Shown here piece by piece: positions 1 to 9,407 of a stretch of 64,000 bases of DNA; positions within the stretch are counted from its first letter, which is position 1; every line of letters starts with the position of its first letter. Under the pieces are notes generated by a model. It searched no databases. It saw only the letters and a list, made by a program, of their open reading frames with translations, and was not told where the DNA came from. The position numbers and the translations under genes were made by a program. The stretch lies in contig NZ_QFRU01000027.1 of the NCBI RefSeq assembly GCF_003184905.1, positions 1 to 64,000 of the forward strand, given 5' to 3'. The DNA is from Bacillus sp. CGMCC 1.16541. GTDB lineage: Bacteria; Bacillota; Bacilli; Bacillales; Bacillaceae_H.

Positions 1-21
1 CATTTTGAGCAAGCAGCATAA
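1..21 (+). CDS. C-terminal tail of a probable IS3-family transposase (OrfB), partial
   Basis: Frame 1 of the window gives His-Phe-Glu-Gln-Ala-Ala and then TAA at 19-21. IS3-family integrase-type transposases often end in a short tail of this kind after an SPxxYR motif, and the stop is followed directly by the putative terminal repeat. Only six codons are visible, so the call depends on the terminal repeat next to it. Confidence 0.45.
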   Translation, partial: HFEQAA

Positions 22-57
22 TGAAATAACCGTGTCTAACTTTTAGGGGTCACTTCA
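1..57 (+). mobile_element. Right end of an IS3-family (IS150-like) insertion sequence, cut by window edge
   Basis: The stretch 33-57 reads TGTCTAACTTTTAGGGGTCA followed by CTTCA. Its reverse complement, TGAAGTGACCCCTAAAAGTTAGACA, has the form of terminal inverted repeats of IS3-family IS150-group elements (TG...CA ends, a CCCxAAAAGTT(A)GACA core). It lies 11 bases after a stop codon that closes an open frame running in from the left edge, which is the layout of an IS3 right end. The other end and the target duplication are outside the window. Family assignment rests on memory of typical termini, not on a search. Confidence 0.65.
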
Positions 58-77
58 CATACGCAGTGCTTTTTTAT

Positions 78-1457
78 TTAGAGTGATTCGTTTGTTTTAC
101 TTACTTGACTGACGTTATTGAGTCGATCAATTAAACCTAGGCCGAATTCAGGTGATGGATCGCTGTTTCCTTGTGATAGTAAGTTTTCACGAAGTTCATA
201 TGCAGATGAACCGTGTTCAGCAAAGTCCAGTCCAGAGATTTCTTCTTCACGAGATACACGAATAGAAGAGAAACGAGTTAAGATAAAGAGGAAGATTCCG
301 ACTGTTCCCATTGTCCATACCATGACCGCTCCAATTCCAATTGCTTGAATACCTAGTAAGCTCGCACCACCGCCGTAGAATAATCCGTTTGCTGTGTCGA
401 AAAGACCAACAGCTAATGTTCCCCAAATACCAACAACACCATGAACTGAAATCGCGCCTACTGGGTCATCTAGTTTTAAAACGCTATCGAAGAATTGAAC
501 AGCTTCTACTAAAATGACACCTGCAATTAATCCGATAATTAAAGCACCAATAATGGATACATTTGCTGTTCCAGCTGTGATACCGACTAACCCAGCAAGA
601 GCTCCGTTTAATGTTAAGCTTGCATCAATCCGTTTATAGCGGATAAGGGTATAAAGTGCTGATGAGATGACACCGCATGAAGCTGACATAAGCGTTGTAG
701 CAATGACACTTGGAACAAGCTCAGGGTCTGCTGCTAATGTACTACCACCGTTAAACCCAAACCAACCGAACCAAAGAATGAACACACCTAACGCACCAAG
801 AGGAATGTTGTGACCAGGAATGACATTTACTTTTCCATTTTTATATTTTCCGATACGAGCTCCTAAGAAACTAACCGCGACGACTGCTCCTAATGCACCT
901 GTTAAATGAACAACTGTTGAACCAGCAAAATCAACAAATCCTAGTTCAGATAACCAGCCGCCTCCCCAAATCCAGTGACCAACCACTGGATAAATGAATG
1001 CAGTCATGACCACTGTTAGAAAGATATAACTAGATAATTTCATTCGTTCAGCGACTGCTCCAGAGATAATGGTTGCACAAGTTGCTGCAAACACAACTTG
1101 GAAAACAAAGAATCCAATTTGATCTTGATGACCACTTAAAAGGAAACCGTCCGTTCCGATAAATCCTCCACCTGAAGAACCGAACATAATTCCGTATCCT
1201 ACAACGAAATAGAGAACAGAAGCAATTGAAACAGTGAGCATATTTTTCATTAAAATATTTAGTGCATTTTTAGAACGAGTGAATCCTGTTTCTACCATTG
1301 CAAATCCAGCATGCATGAAGAATACTAAAAATGCTGCAATCATCACCCACATCATATCTAAAGACGCACTTACCGTTTCCACTGTTGGAGCAGCTGCATT
1401 CGCACTTGTTGCACTGAATAAACCTGCCGTTAAAAGAGCACCGATTTTCTTTTTCAT
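78..1457 (-). CDS. amtB: Ammonium transporter AmtB/NrgA
   Basis: Amt/Rh-family membrane channel that conducts ammonium/ammonia across the cytoplasmic membrane. The protein of about 459 residues starts with a signal-peptide-like segment (charged MKKK, hydrophobic stretch, Ala-rich end), then about eleven membrane segments. Family landmarks are present: the DFAGSTVVH segment carrying the first pore histidine and GAISVHGVVGIWG carrying the second. I chose the start at 1457, nine bases after AAAGG. The open frame continues upstream to 1592, but that would overlap glnK. It is the second gene of a glnK-amtB operon, 32 bases behind glnK, the reverse of the nrgA-nrgB order in B. subtilis. No strong terminator is seen before the IS end. 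Expression should follow the nitrogen-responsive promoter in front of glnK. Confidence 0.95.
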   Translation of the reverse strand: MKKKIGALLTAGLFSATSANAAAPTVETVSASLDMMWVMIAAFLVFFMHAGFAMVETGFTRSKNALNILMKNMLTVSIASVLYFVVGYGIMFGSSGGGFIGTDGFLLSGHQDQIGFFVFQVVFAATCATIISGAVAERMKLSSYIFLTVVMTAFIYPVVGHWIWGGGWLSELGFVDFAGSTVVHLTGALGAVVAVSFLGARIGKYKNGKVNVIPGHNIPLGALGVFILWFGWFGFNGGSTLAADPELVPSVIATTLMSASCGVISSALYTLIRYKRIDASLTLNGALAGLVGITAGTANVSIIGALIIGLIAGVILVEAVQFFDSVLKLDDPVGAISVHGVVGIWGTLAVGLFDTANGLFYGGGASLLGIQAIGIGAVMVWTMGTVGIFLFILTRFSSIRVSREEEISGLDFAEHGSSAYELRENLLSQGNSDPSPEFGLGLIDRLNNVSQVSKTNESL

Positions 1458-1489
1458 TTTTTTCATCCTTTCTATTGGGTAGTTATCTT

Positions 1490-1831
1490 TTACAAAATAG
1501 CTTGTAATCCAGATTCTCCTGTGCGAATACGAATGGCATCTTCGACTGGATAAACAAAAATCTTTCCATCTCCAATCTGATTCGTTGCACATGTTGATTG
1601 AATAATCCTTATAATTTCGTCTACGTGTTCTGCTTCTACCACCATTTCAACTTTCACTTTTGGTACAAGCTTTATCTCAAAACTTCTTCCTCTGAATAGT
1701 CCTTGTTGTCCTTTTTGTTGTCCACACCCTGCAACTTCCGATACTGTCAAACCATTAATCCCTACTTCTTCAAGCTTTTCACGTAATGCTTGAAATTTCT
1801 CTGGACGAATAATCGCTTCAACCTTTTTCAT
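1490..1831 (-). CDS. glnK: PII nitrogen regulatory protein GlnK
   Basis: Trimeric PII signal protein that binds ATP/ADP/2-oxoglutarate and normally plugs the AmtB channel in ammonium excess. At 113 residues it has the usual PII length. The T-loop region GCGQQKGQQGLFRG and the C-terminal signature DGKIFVYPVEDAIRIRTGE are intact. Both T-loop positions that are often tyrosine in PII proteins, 46 and 51, are phenylalanine here, so uridylylation at Tyr51 is impossible. This fits a Gram-positive PII controlled by ligand binding only. The start is supported by an AAGGGGG ribosome binding site. First gene of the operon with amtB; the promoter, a GlnR/TnrA-type box and a CodY-type box lie in the 90 bases upstream. 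Confidence 0.95.
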   Translation of the reverse strand: MKKVEAIIRPEKFQALREKLEEVGINGLTVSEVAGCGQQKGQQGLFRGRSFEIKLVPKVKVEMVVEAEHVDEIIRIIQSTCATNQIGDGKIFVYPVEDAIRIRTGESGLQAIL

Positions 1832-1853
1832 TTGCCATCCCCCTTGATTTAAA

Positions 1854-1870
1854 TGTAAGGTTTTATTACA
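1854..1870. promoter_or_regulatory. GlnR/TnrA-type operator in front of glnK
   Basis: TGTAAGGTTTTATTACA matches the consensus TGTNANAWWWTMTNACA with one mismatch (position 7). It lies between the predicted transcription start (about 1882) and the glnK start codon, a position that suggests repression or roadblock rather than activation. A weaker second match (three mismatches) sits 22 bases, about two helical turns, upstream at 1876-1892. Confidence 0.8.
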
Positions 1871-1888
1871 TGATATGTTATGTTTAAT

Positions 1889-1917
1889 ATCATATGATTA
1901 ATTTTCAGAAATTTCAA
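1889..1917 (-). promoter_or_regulatory. Sigma-A promoter of glnK-amtB
   Basis: On the minus strand, TTGAAA (1912-1917) and TATGAT (1889-1894) are separated by 17 bases, close to the ideal sigma-A promoter. Predicted start of transcription is near 1882, giving a leader of about 50 bases. Confidence 0.75.
1900..1914. promoter_or_regulatory. CodY-type box over the glnK promoter
   Basis: AATTTTCAGAAATTT matches the CodY consensus AATTTTCWGAAAATT at 14 of 15 positions. It covers the spacer and part of the -35 region of the glnK-amtB promoter, so bound CodY would be expected to block polymerase when branched-chain amino acids and GTP are plentiful. Confidence 0.6.
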
Positions 1918-1959
1918 GTGGGAATTACAATAAAAACGCCTATTTTTCAAGAAAAGTTA

Positions 1960-1975
1960 AGGTAAGCGCTTCCAG
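1960..1975. promoter_or_regulatory. Possible cre (CcpA) site
   Basis: The palindromic core GTAAGCGCTTCCA resembles the cre consensus WTGNAANCGNWWNCAW with two mismatches. It lies about 43 bases upstream of the glnK -35 element and downstream of the MATE gene, so its target is unclear. Confidence 0.3.
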
Positions 1976-2083
1976 TCAGTATTGGTGAAATCAATAATCA
2001 TGTTAGAAATCCTTACATACTTGTTGATTCGTGAATTGTTATGTGGATCATAGCGAGTGGAGAGGGAGAACAAAGAGAAAACA

Positions 2084-2135
2084 AAAGAGCGATTTGTTCC
2101 CGTTCTTTTGTGAAAGAAGGAACAAATCGCTCTTT
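2084..2135 (-). terminator. Intrinsic terminator of the MATE gene
   Basis: A 17-base arm (2084-2100) pairs perfectly with 2119-2135. The 18-base loop contains a second 6-base stem (TTCTTT/AAAGAA). On the minus strand a T-rich tract follows (complement of 2071-2083), immediately after the stop codon of the gene on that strand. Confidence 0.9.
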
Positions 2136-2149
2136 ATGAAAAAGGGAAG

Positions 2150-3502
2150 CTAAGCGGTTTTTGGAACAAATGCTTTTTGCTCCCATACCTTTGAACGCCA
2201 ACGCCAGAGCATAATTAAACCTCTTAGCCATTCATCAACGATAAAAGCAATCCACACACCGGCTAATCCTAAACCAAATACGACTCCTAATAAGTACGAA
2301 ATGGTAACAGCGATTCCCCACATCGATAAGATTCCTATATAGGTAGGGAACTTAACATCGCCAGCTGCTCGCAAGCTGTTTATGATTACTAAGTTAAACG
2401 CTCTGCCAGGCTCAAGAATAATGGTTAGTAAAATAAGAATACTACCGACAGCGATAATATCTGTATTAGATGTAAAGATTCTTAACAGTGACTCTGAGAA
2501 AAATGAGAAAATAACGGCCATTAGTGTTGAGATGAGTAGCGATAGTTTTAAGCTTTTTAAACAACGCTCATACGCTTCGTCTAACTTCCCAGCTCCTACA
2601 AGGTGGCCGATTAAAATCTGAGTTCCTTGACTGATTGCGACACTAAATAAGAAAATAAACATCATTAAGTTTTGAGCATACACTTTTGTTGTTAATGCTT
2701 CTGTTCCCATCATGGTAATAAAATAGGTAATCACCATTTGAGATGTATTGTAAGATAAATGTTCACCTGCAGATGGAATGCCAATACGTAATAAATTCTT
2801 TAAATGGATACTTGGTAATTTATAAAAAGTAGAGAATGGAAGCTTTTCGTTAATTCGTTTTAGTAAAATAAATACAATGATGATTAAACCAATAAAACGA
2901 CTAATAGCTGTCGAGTAAGCAACGCCTTCTACTCCTAGTACCGGAAATCCAAACGGACCGAAAATTACAAAATAGTTTCCTATAATATTTAAAATATTCA
3001 TGCCAATCGTGACATACATCGTATCTTTCGTAAAACTATAGCTACGCAAAATGGCTCCAATTGTCATAATGACCGCTTGAATTACTGACAGTCCACCAAC
3101 TACTTGTAAGTAAACCGTTGCTTCTCCCATTAATTCATTGGGCAAATCCATCATACTCAGTAAGTACTTAGCCGAAAAATAAACACCTACACTTAAAATA
3201 GCTCCAAAGATAATGTTCGCAATAATGGAGATGACAGCAACTTCTGAAGCTTCCTTTTGCTTTTTAGCCCCTAATTGCTGAGCGACGATAATTGAACTAC
3301 CTGTGGCTACAAATCCAAACATGACGATAATGACATAAAGAATCTGATTTGCGACCCCTACAGCAGCTACTGAATTGTCAGAGTATTGACTAAGCATGAG
3401 GGTATCAGCATTTCCCATTAACATATGGAGAAAAATTTCGATGAAGATGGGCCACGTTAAGGCAAAGAGGGCCATTTTTTTATGTTCTTTGAGTTTACTC
3501 AT
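2150..3502 (-). CDS. MATE-family multidrug/solute efflux transporter
   Basis: Multi antimicrobial extrusion family exporter, a cation-driven antiporter of the cytoplasmic membrane. Its 450 residues and about twelve hydrophobic segments in two similar halves are the normal size. The N-terminal segment with FIEIFLHMLMGNADTLMLSQ and the later repeat with PSAGEHLSYNTSQMV are typical MatE regions. The start is well supported by AAGGAG six bases upstream. It is transcribed alone and divergently from an AraC-family regulator 196 bases away, which may control it. The substrate cannot be read from the sequence. Confidence 0.9.
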   Translation of the reverse strand: MSKLKEHKKMALFALTWPIFIEIFLHMLMGNADTLMLSQYSDNSVAAVGVANQILYVIIVMFGFVATGSSIIVAQQLGAKKQKEASEVAVISIIANIIFGAILSVGVYFSAKYLLSMMDLPNELMGEATVYLQVVGGLSVIQAVIMTIGAILRSYSFTKDTMYVTIGMNILNIIGNYFVIFGPFGFPVLGVEGVAYSTAISRFIGLIIIVFILLKRINEKLPFSTFYKLPSIHLKNLLRIGIPSAGEHLSYNTSQMVITYFITMMGTEALTTKVYAQNLMMFIFLFSVAISQGTQILIGHLVGAGKLDEAYERCLKSLKLSLLISTLMAVIFSFFSESLLRIFTSNTDIIAVGSILILLTIILEPGRAFNLVIINSLRAAGDVKFPTYIGILSMWGIAVTISYLLGVVFGLGLAGVWIAFIVDEWLRGLIMLWRWRSKVWEQKAFVPKTA

Positions 3503-3698
3503 ATTATTCTCCTTTTAACAAATCCGACATACAAACTAGTAATATAGTAAAGGTTTTTCGTTATAATAAAAAGAGATAAAAACGATACCTACCATACAAA
3601 TCCGACTTTATTGATGCGGTCAAGTTATGACGAAAAACTGCTAAAATCACAATAAAGTTTATGAATACAGCTTTATACAGAAAGGGGAGACAATTGGA

Positions 3699-4565
3699 AT
3701 GATGGTAGTGTTTAAAGTACCTCCTTTTCCGACCTTTATTACTGGAGGTACGCATACATTTTTGAAAGGCAAGAAACATTTTAAGCGTACGTACACAGTG
3801 TTTGATTTGTTATATGTAAAAAAAGGAACATTATATATGACAGAAAACGAAGTGGAGTACGAAGTAAACGAAGGGGAGTATATCTTACTATCTCCGGACT
3901 TAGAGCATTATGGTCACCAAGGGTGTGGTGAACGTACAGATGTTATTTGGTTTCATTTTCTAGTAGAAGGGTCATTTTCGTTTGAAGCACATGCATCACT
4001 TCGATGGAGGGACTTGTTTAAAAGGGGAGGAACATTTACAGAGCCTGCTCAATTTATGTTTCAACTACCTACTTATGGCCGGTTTGATAACCGAGCAATT
4101 ATTGAACAAAAGCTCGATCAGTTAGTCCATCTCAATGAATACGGCTCAGTTGAAAATAAATTACAGCAACAAATTGTGTTTCAAGAAATTCTCATTATTC
4201 TTCAAAAAGAAGCCTTGGCAATTCCGACAGCTGCCGAACGAGTATGTGATAAATTCATTTCCTATATTCGTACTCATTTTAAAGAAGATATCTCAGTTCA
4301 AGAAGTAGCGTTAAAGTTGCATTATCACCCCGATTACATTGCGAGAAGTATGAAAAAAACAATGGGGATTGGGCCTGTGGATTACCTACAGCAGTATCGC
4401 ATTTCTCAATCAAAAATTTTATTAGCGACAACAAATATGAAAATTAAAGAGGTAGCAGAAAAAGTAGGCATTCATGATGATACGTATTTTTCGCGTCTCT
4501 TTAAAAAAAAAGAAGGAATCTCACCGAATATGTATCGAAGACTCGTTCACCGAAGTGAAAGATGA
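3699..4565 (+). CDS. AraC-family transcriptional regulator
   Basis: A 288-residue regulator. The N-terminal half (about residues 10-130) is a cupin-like sensing domain with ENEVEYEVNEGEYILLSPDLEHYGH. The C-terminal 100 residues form two helix-turn-helix motifs ending in the AraC signature (IKEVAEKVGIHDDTYFSRLFKKKEGISP). The start ATG follows AAAGGGGAGA at good spacing. It faces away from the MATE exporter and is convergent with the neopullulanase gene, with a shared terminator between them. The inducer is unknown. The cupin type is common in sugar-responsive regulators, so a role in carbohydrate sensing is possible but not shown. Confidence 0.88.
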   Translation: MMVVFKVPPFPTFITGGTHTFLKGKKHFKRTYTVFDLLYVKKGTLYMTENEVEYEVNEGEYILLSPDLEHYGHQGCGERTDVIWFHFLVEGSFSFEAHASLRWRDLFKRGGTFTEPAQFMFQLPTYGRFDNRAIIEQKLDQLVHLNEYGSVENKLQQQIVFQEILIILQKEALAIPTAAERVCDKFISYIRTHFKEDISVQEVALKLHYHPDYIARSMKKTMGIGPVDYLQQYRISQSKILLATTNMKIKEVAEKVGIHDDTYFSRLFKKKEGISPNMYRRLVHRSER

Positions 4566-4569
4566 AAAA

Positions 4570-4622
4570 GAGCTGTTTCAAATAGAGGGGGTGTGTGCCT
4601 CATCTGAAACAGCTCAAACTTT
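4570..4622. terminator. Bidirectional terminator between the AraC gene and neopullulanase
   Basis: GAGCTGTTTCA (4570-4580) pairs with TGAAACAGCTC (4605-4615), with CTTTTTAT-type T-rich sequence following on the plus strand and a CTTTTT run on the minus strand. Confidence 0.85.
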
Positions 4623-6472
<1,850 letters not shown>

Positions 6473-6484
6473 GCGAAATCACGA

Positions 6485-6500
6485 TTGAAAACGCTTAGTT
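6485..6500. promoter_or_regulatory. cre-like box between the divergent mal promoters
   Basis: TTGAAAACGCTTAGTT keeps the TGAAAACGCTT half of a cre site, but the second half-site is degenerate. It is upstream of the -35 elements of both divergent promoters. Confidence 0.4.
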
Positions 6501-6542
6501 GATAGAAAATTAGACTAATAGAAAAATTTTTTAAAAAAGTAG

Positions 6543-6570
6543 TTGTCAAACGATAGTTTATAGGTATAAT
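6543..6570 (+). promoter_or_regulatory. malE operon promoter
   Basis: TTGTCA (6543-6548), a 16-base spacer and a perfect TATAAT (6565-6570). The predicted start near 6577 puts the operators at 6585-6646 just downstream. Confidence 0.75.
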
Positions 6571-6584
6571 AGAATTATAGAAAG

Positions 6585-6598
6585 TGCAAACGTTTTCA
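6585..6598. promoter_or_regulatory. cre/MalR-type operator O1 of the malE operon
   Basis: TGCAAACGTTTTCA matches all core positions of the cre consensus. It lies about eight bases after the predicted malE transcription start, so binding would block transcription. Confidence 0.75.
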
Positions 6599-6605
6599 CT
6601 AGAAA

Positions 6606-6619
6606 TGAAAGCGTTCTAT
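6606..6619. promoter_or_regulatory. Weak cre-like half-site in the malE leader
   Basis: TGAAAGCGTTCTAT keeps the TGAAAGCG half-site of a cre box but has a poor second half. It sits between two better boxes, 21 bases after the first and 26 bases before the third. Confidence 0.35.
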
Positions 6620-6630
6620 TTTAAAGGAAC

Positions 6631-6646
6631 GTGCAAACGTTTGTAC
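6631..6646. promoter_or_regulatory. cre/MalR-type operator O2 of the malE operon
   Basis: GTGCAAACGTTTGTAC is palindromic with a single mismatch and has the central AACGTT typical of LacI/GalR-family operators. It lies 45 bases upstream of the malE start codon. Confidence 0.7.
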
Positions 6647-6691
6647 ATAAAAGAAGTGAAAGAAAATACGAACATTGACGGAGGGGTCATA

Positions 6692-7960
6692 ATGAAGAAA
6701 GCGTTATCAGTATTAATGACTTCAGCACTAACGGTTGGTATGTTAGCAGCTTGTGGTCCACAAGATGAAGAGACAAGCACATCACCAGCATCTGGTAATG
6801 GTGGAGAAAAGCCAGAGAAGTTAGTGGTTTGGGAAGATAAAGATAAAGGTCCAGCATTAGACTACGCAATCAAAAGTTTCGAAAAAGAGCACGGTATCAA
6901 AATTGAGTATAAAGAAGTTGAAACAACAAAAATTCAAGAGCAGTTAGCATTAGATGGTCCTGCTGGAACGGCTCCAGACGTTGTAACAATTCCACATGAT
7001 AACATTGGGCCAGCAGTTACGAAAGGTTTACTTGCAGAGTTAACAACACTTTCAGATGCTACTTCTCGCTTCAGCGAATCATCAGTTGATGCTATGACAT
7101 TTGATGGTAAACTTTACGGCTTACCAAAAGCAACTGAAACACCAGTATTCATTTATAACAAAGCATTAATGCCAGAAGCTCCAGCAACAATGGACGAGCT
7201 TAAAGCATTTGCAACAGATTTCACAAAAGGTGGAAACTACGGTTTCTTAGCTTTACTTGATAACTATTACTTTGCACACGGTTTCCTAAACGGTTACGGT
7301 GGTTATGTATTCGGTGAAAAAGACGGTTCTTTTGATACAGCTGACTTAGGTATTAACAGTGCTGAAGCCGTTGAAGCGGTTGATTATATCAACACTTGGT
7401 ACAAAGACAAGTTATTACCAAACGGTATCATCGGTGAAAACGGTGGTAGTGCATTAGATGGTTTATTTAACGAAGGTAAAGTTGCTTCTGTTATGAATGG
7501 TCCATGGGCATTCCAAGGTTACACTGCAGCAGGCATTGAAATTGGTGCAGCTCCAATGCCAAAATTACCAAATGGTGAGCCTGTCAAAACATTCATGGGT
7601 GTAAAAGGTTGGAACGTAACATCGTTCTCTACGAACAAAGAGTGGGCTGAAAAGTTCATCGATCACATTACAAGTGATGAAAATGCAAAAAAACGTTTTG
7701 AGTTAACACAAGAAATTCCACCAAACACAGCATTACTTGAAGATCCAATTATTAAAGATAATGAATTAGCTTCTGCTGTAGCTGTTCAATCTCAAGATGC
7801 AGTACCAATGCCTTCAATCCCTGAAATGTCAGAGGTTTGGGCTCCGATGCAAAGTGCGATCCAAACAGTTATTACTGGTAAAGCTGATTCTAAGAAAGCA
7901 TTAGATCAAGCTCGTGGCACAATTGAAGAGAACATTAAAGCGAACCACGGCGGAAAATAA
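6692..7960 (+). CDS. malE: Maltodextrin-binding lipoprotein MalE
   Basis: Extracellular substrate-binding lipoprotein of a maltose/maltodextrin ABC importer, 422 residues. I chose the ATG at 6692 behind GGAGGGG. It gives a classic lipoprotein signal, MKKALSV...MLAAC, with the lipidated cysteine at position 21. The longer open frame from 6584 runs through the operators and is not real. The mature part has the family-1 sugar-binding fold: VVWEDKDKGPALDYAIKSFEKEHGIKIEYKEV near the start and EIGAAPMPKLPNGEPVKTFMGVKGWNV in the middle. It is the first gene of malE-malF-malG-amylase-malR. A hairpin right after the gene (7979-8003) probably keeps its mRNA more abundant than that of the permeases. Confidence 0.95.
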   Translation: MKKALSVLMTSALTVGMLAACGPQDEETSTSPASGNGGEKPEKLVVWEDKDKGPALDYAIKSFEKEHGIKIEYKEVETTKIQEQLALDGPAGTAPDVVTIPHDNIGPAVTKGLLAELTTLSDATSRFSESSVDAMTFDGKLYGLPKATETPVFIYNKALMPEAPATMDELKAFATDFTKGGNYGFLALLDNYYFAHGFLNGYGGYVFGEKDGSFDTADLGINSAEAVEAVDYINTWYKDKLLPNGIIGENGGSALDGLFNEGKVASVMNGPWAFQGYTAAGIEIGAAPMPKLPNGEPVKTFMGVKGWNVTSFSTNKEWAEKFIDHITSDENAKKRFELTQEIPPNTALLEDPIIKDNELASAVAVQSQDAVPMPSIPEMSEVWAPMQSAIQTVITGKADSKKALDQARGTIEENIKANHGGK

Positions 7961-7978
7961 TCTGAGTTACATGAAGAA

Positions 7979-8003
7979 GTACCTCTAACATTCTTAGAGG
8001 TAC
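7979..8003 (+). terminator. Hairpin between malE and malF (attenuator or mRNA stabiliser)
   Basis: GTACCTCTAA (7979-7988) pairs perfectly with TTAGAGGTAC (7994-8003) and is followed only by a short pyrimidine tract (TCTTTCATC). A partial terminator here would give more MalE than MalF/MalG, as is usual for binding-protein operons. Confidence 0.65.
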
Positions 8004-8021
8004 TCTTTCATCAATAGTGGC

Positions 8022-8033
8022 GCAAACGTTTGC
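8022..8033. promoter_or_regulatory. Perfect LacI/GalR-type palindrome between malE and malF
   Basis: GCAAACGTTTGC is a perfect 12-base palindrome with the same core as the two operators in front of malE. It is 61 bases upstream of malF. It may act as an internal operator or an auxiliary looping site more than 1.4 kb from the promoter. Confidence 0.65.
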
Positions 8034-8094
8034 ATAGAAATACCCAAATGAATTAAAGGTTTTGCTTATTTAGAATGAAAGGGAGAGGCCAAAA

Positions 8095-9405
8095 ATGGAG
8101 CTAAAACATGTTGAGAATCAGCCAGAGCAAACATTGCATAATAGCAACCATCGTAAAGTGGCGTTAGGCTTATCCATTATCCCTGGGTTAGGTCAGTTAT
8201 ATAATCGTCAAATTTTAAAAGGAATGCTATTTCTTCTACTTACAATTTCCTTCGTTGTCGTATTTAAAGACTTCTTGAATATTGGATTATGGGGGCTTGT
8301 CACACTTGGTGAAAAGTTACCACGTGATCATTCTATTTTCTTGTTAGTATACGGAATTCTATCTGTTATTTTATTAGTTTTCGCTTTAGGATTTTATGCA
8401 TTTAACTTATACGATGCTTATAAAAACGGTGAAAAACGAGACTTAGGATTACGTCTAAGTTCAGTAAAAGAACAATATCACAATGTGTTAGATAGTGGTT
8501 TCCCATATTTAATGATTTCACCAGGATTTGTTCTTCTCGTATTCGTTGTTATTTTCCCAATTTTGTTTGTTATTTTATTAGCGTTTACAAACTATGATTT
8601 ATACCATTCACCTCCAGCAAAGCTAGTTGACTGGGTAGGCTTTAAAAACTTTATTGATATCGCAACCGTGCCAATTTGGCGTGAAACGTTTATTAGTGTA
8701 TTTGCTTGGACGTTAATCTGGACGTTTGGTGCAACGACACTTCAAGTAGCATTAGGTATTTTCTTAGCGATTTTAATTAACCAAAAAGATCTAAAAGGTA
8801 AAGCAATCATTCGTACGGTTTTTATTTTACCTTGGGCAGTACCAGGGTTCGTTTCCATTCTTGTGTTTGCCGGGATGTTCAATGAAACGTTTGGTGCGAT
8901 TAACAATGATATTCTAGCATTCTTCGGCATCGAAGGTGTGAAATGGATGACAGAACCATTATGGAGCCGAATTGCACTCATTATGATTCAAACATGGTTA
9001 GGATTCCCATTCATTTTTGCAATGACAACAGGTGTTCTTCAATCGATTCCAGATGAATTATATGAAGCAGCAACAGTGGATGGAGCAACCGCAATTCAGA
9101 AGTTTATGAAAATCACCTTACCACTTGTGTTGTTTGCAACAGCACCAATTTTAATTACGCAGTATACGTTTAACTTTAATAACTTTAACGTAATCTACTT
9201 ATTTAACGCAGGTGGACCTGCAGTATCTGGACAAACAGCTGGAAGTACCGACATTCTAATCTCATGGATTTACAGTTTAACGATGACTTCTCAGCAATAT
9301 GGAAAAGCTGCAGCAATTACGATGATTCTATCATTAATCGTTATTACAGTAGCACTATGGCAATTTAAACGTACAAAATCATTCCAAGAAGAGGATATGA
9401 TGTAA
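8095..9405 (+). CDS. malF: Maltodextrin ABC transporter permease MalF
   Basis: Inner-membrane permease, 436 residues with about eight membrane segments. It has the long N-terminal extension typical of MalF-type subunits, including a GLGQLYNRQILKG segment. The EAA loop that contacts the ATPase is clear (ELYEAATVDGATAIQKFMKITLPL). The start follows GGGAGAGG. The stop is two bases before malG. No ATPase gene is present anywhere in this operon, so the transporter must borrow one, as B. subtilis MdxEFG does with MsmX. That parallel is inference. Confidence 0.95.
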   Translation: MELKHVENQPEQTLHNSNHRKVALGLSIIPGLGQLYNRQILKGMLFLLLTISFVVVFKDFLNIGLWGLVTLGEKLPRDHSIFLLVYGILSVILLVFALGFYAFNLYDAYKNGEKRDLGLRLSSVKEQYHNVLDSGFPYLMISPGFVLLVFVVIFPILFVILLAFTNYDLYHSPPAKLVDWVGFKNFIDIATVPIWRETFISVFAWTLIWTFGATTLQVALGIFLAILINQKDLKGKAIIRTVFILPWAVPGFVSILVFAGMFNETFGAINNDILAFFGIEGVKWMTEPLWSRIALIMIQTWLGFPFIFAMTTGVLQSIPDELYEAATVDGATAIQKFMKITLPLVLFATAPILITQYTFNFNNFNVIYLFNAGGPAVSGQTAGSTDILISWIYSLTMTSQQYGKAAAITMILSLIVITVALWQFKRTKSFQEEDMM

Positions 9406-9407
9406 CT

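Noticed and set aside
1458-1592. N-terminal extension of AmtB overlapping glnK
   Set aside because: The extra residues are coded in antisense-free overlap with glnK, lack a ribosome binding site, and would destroy the signal peptide.
1876-1892. Second GlnR/TnrA-type box TGTTATGTTTAATATCA
   Set aside because: Three mismatches to the consensus. It is mentioned with the main box because of its 22-base spacing but is not strong enough for its own entry.
7979-8003. Full terminator separating malE from malFG
   Set aside because: The hairpin is good but has almost no T-run, and no promoter is seen before malF, so partial read-through is more likely than a true operon end.
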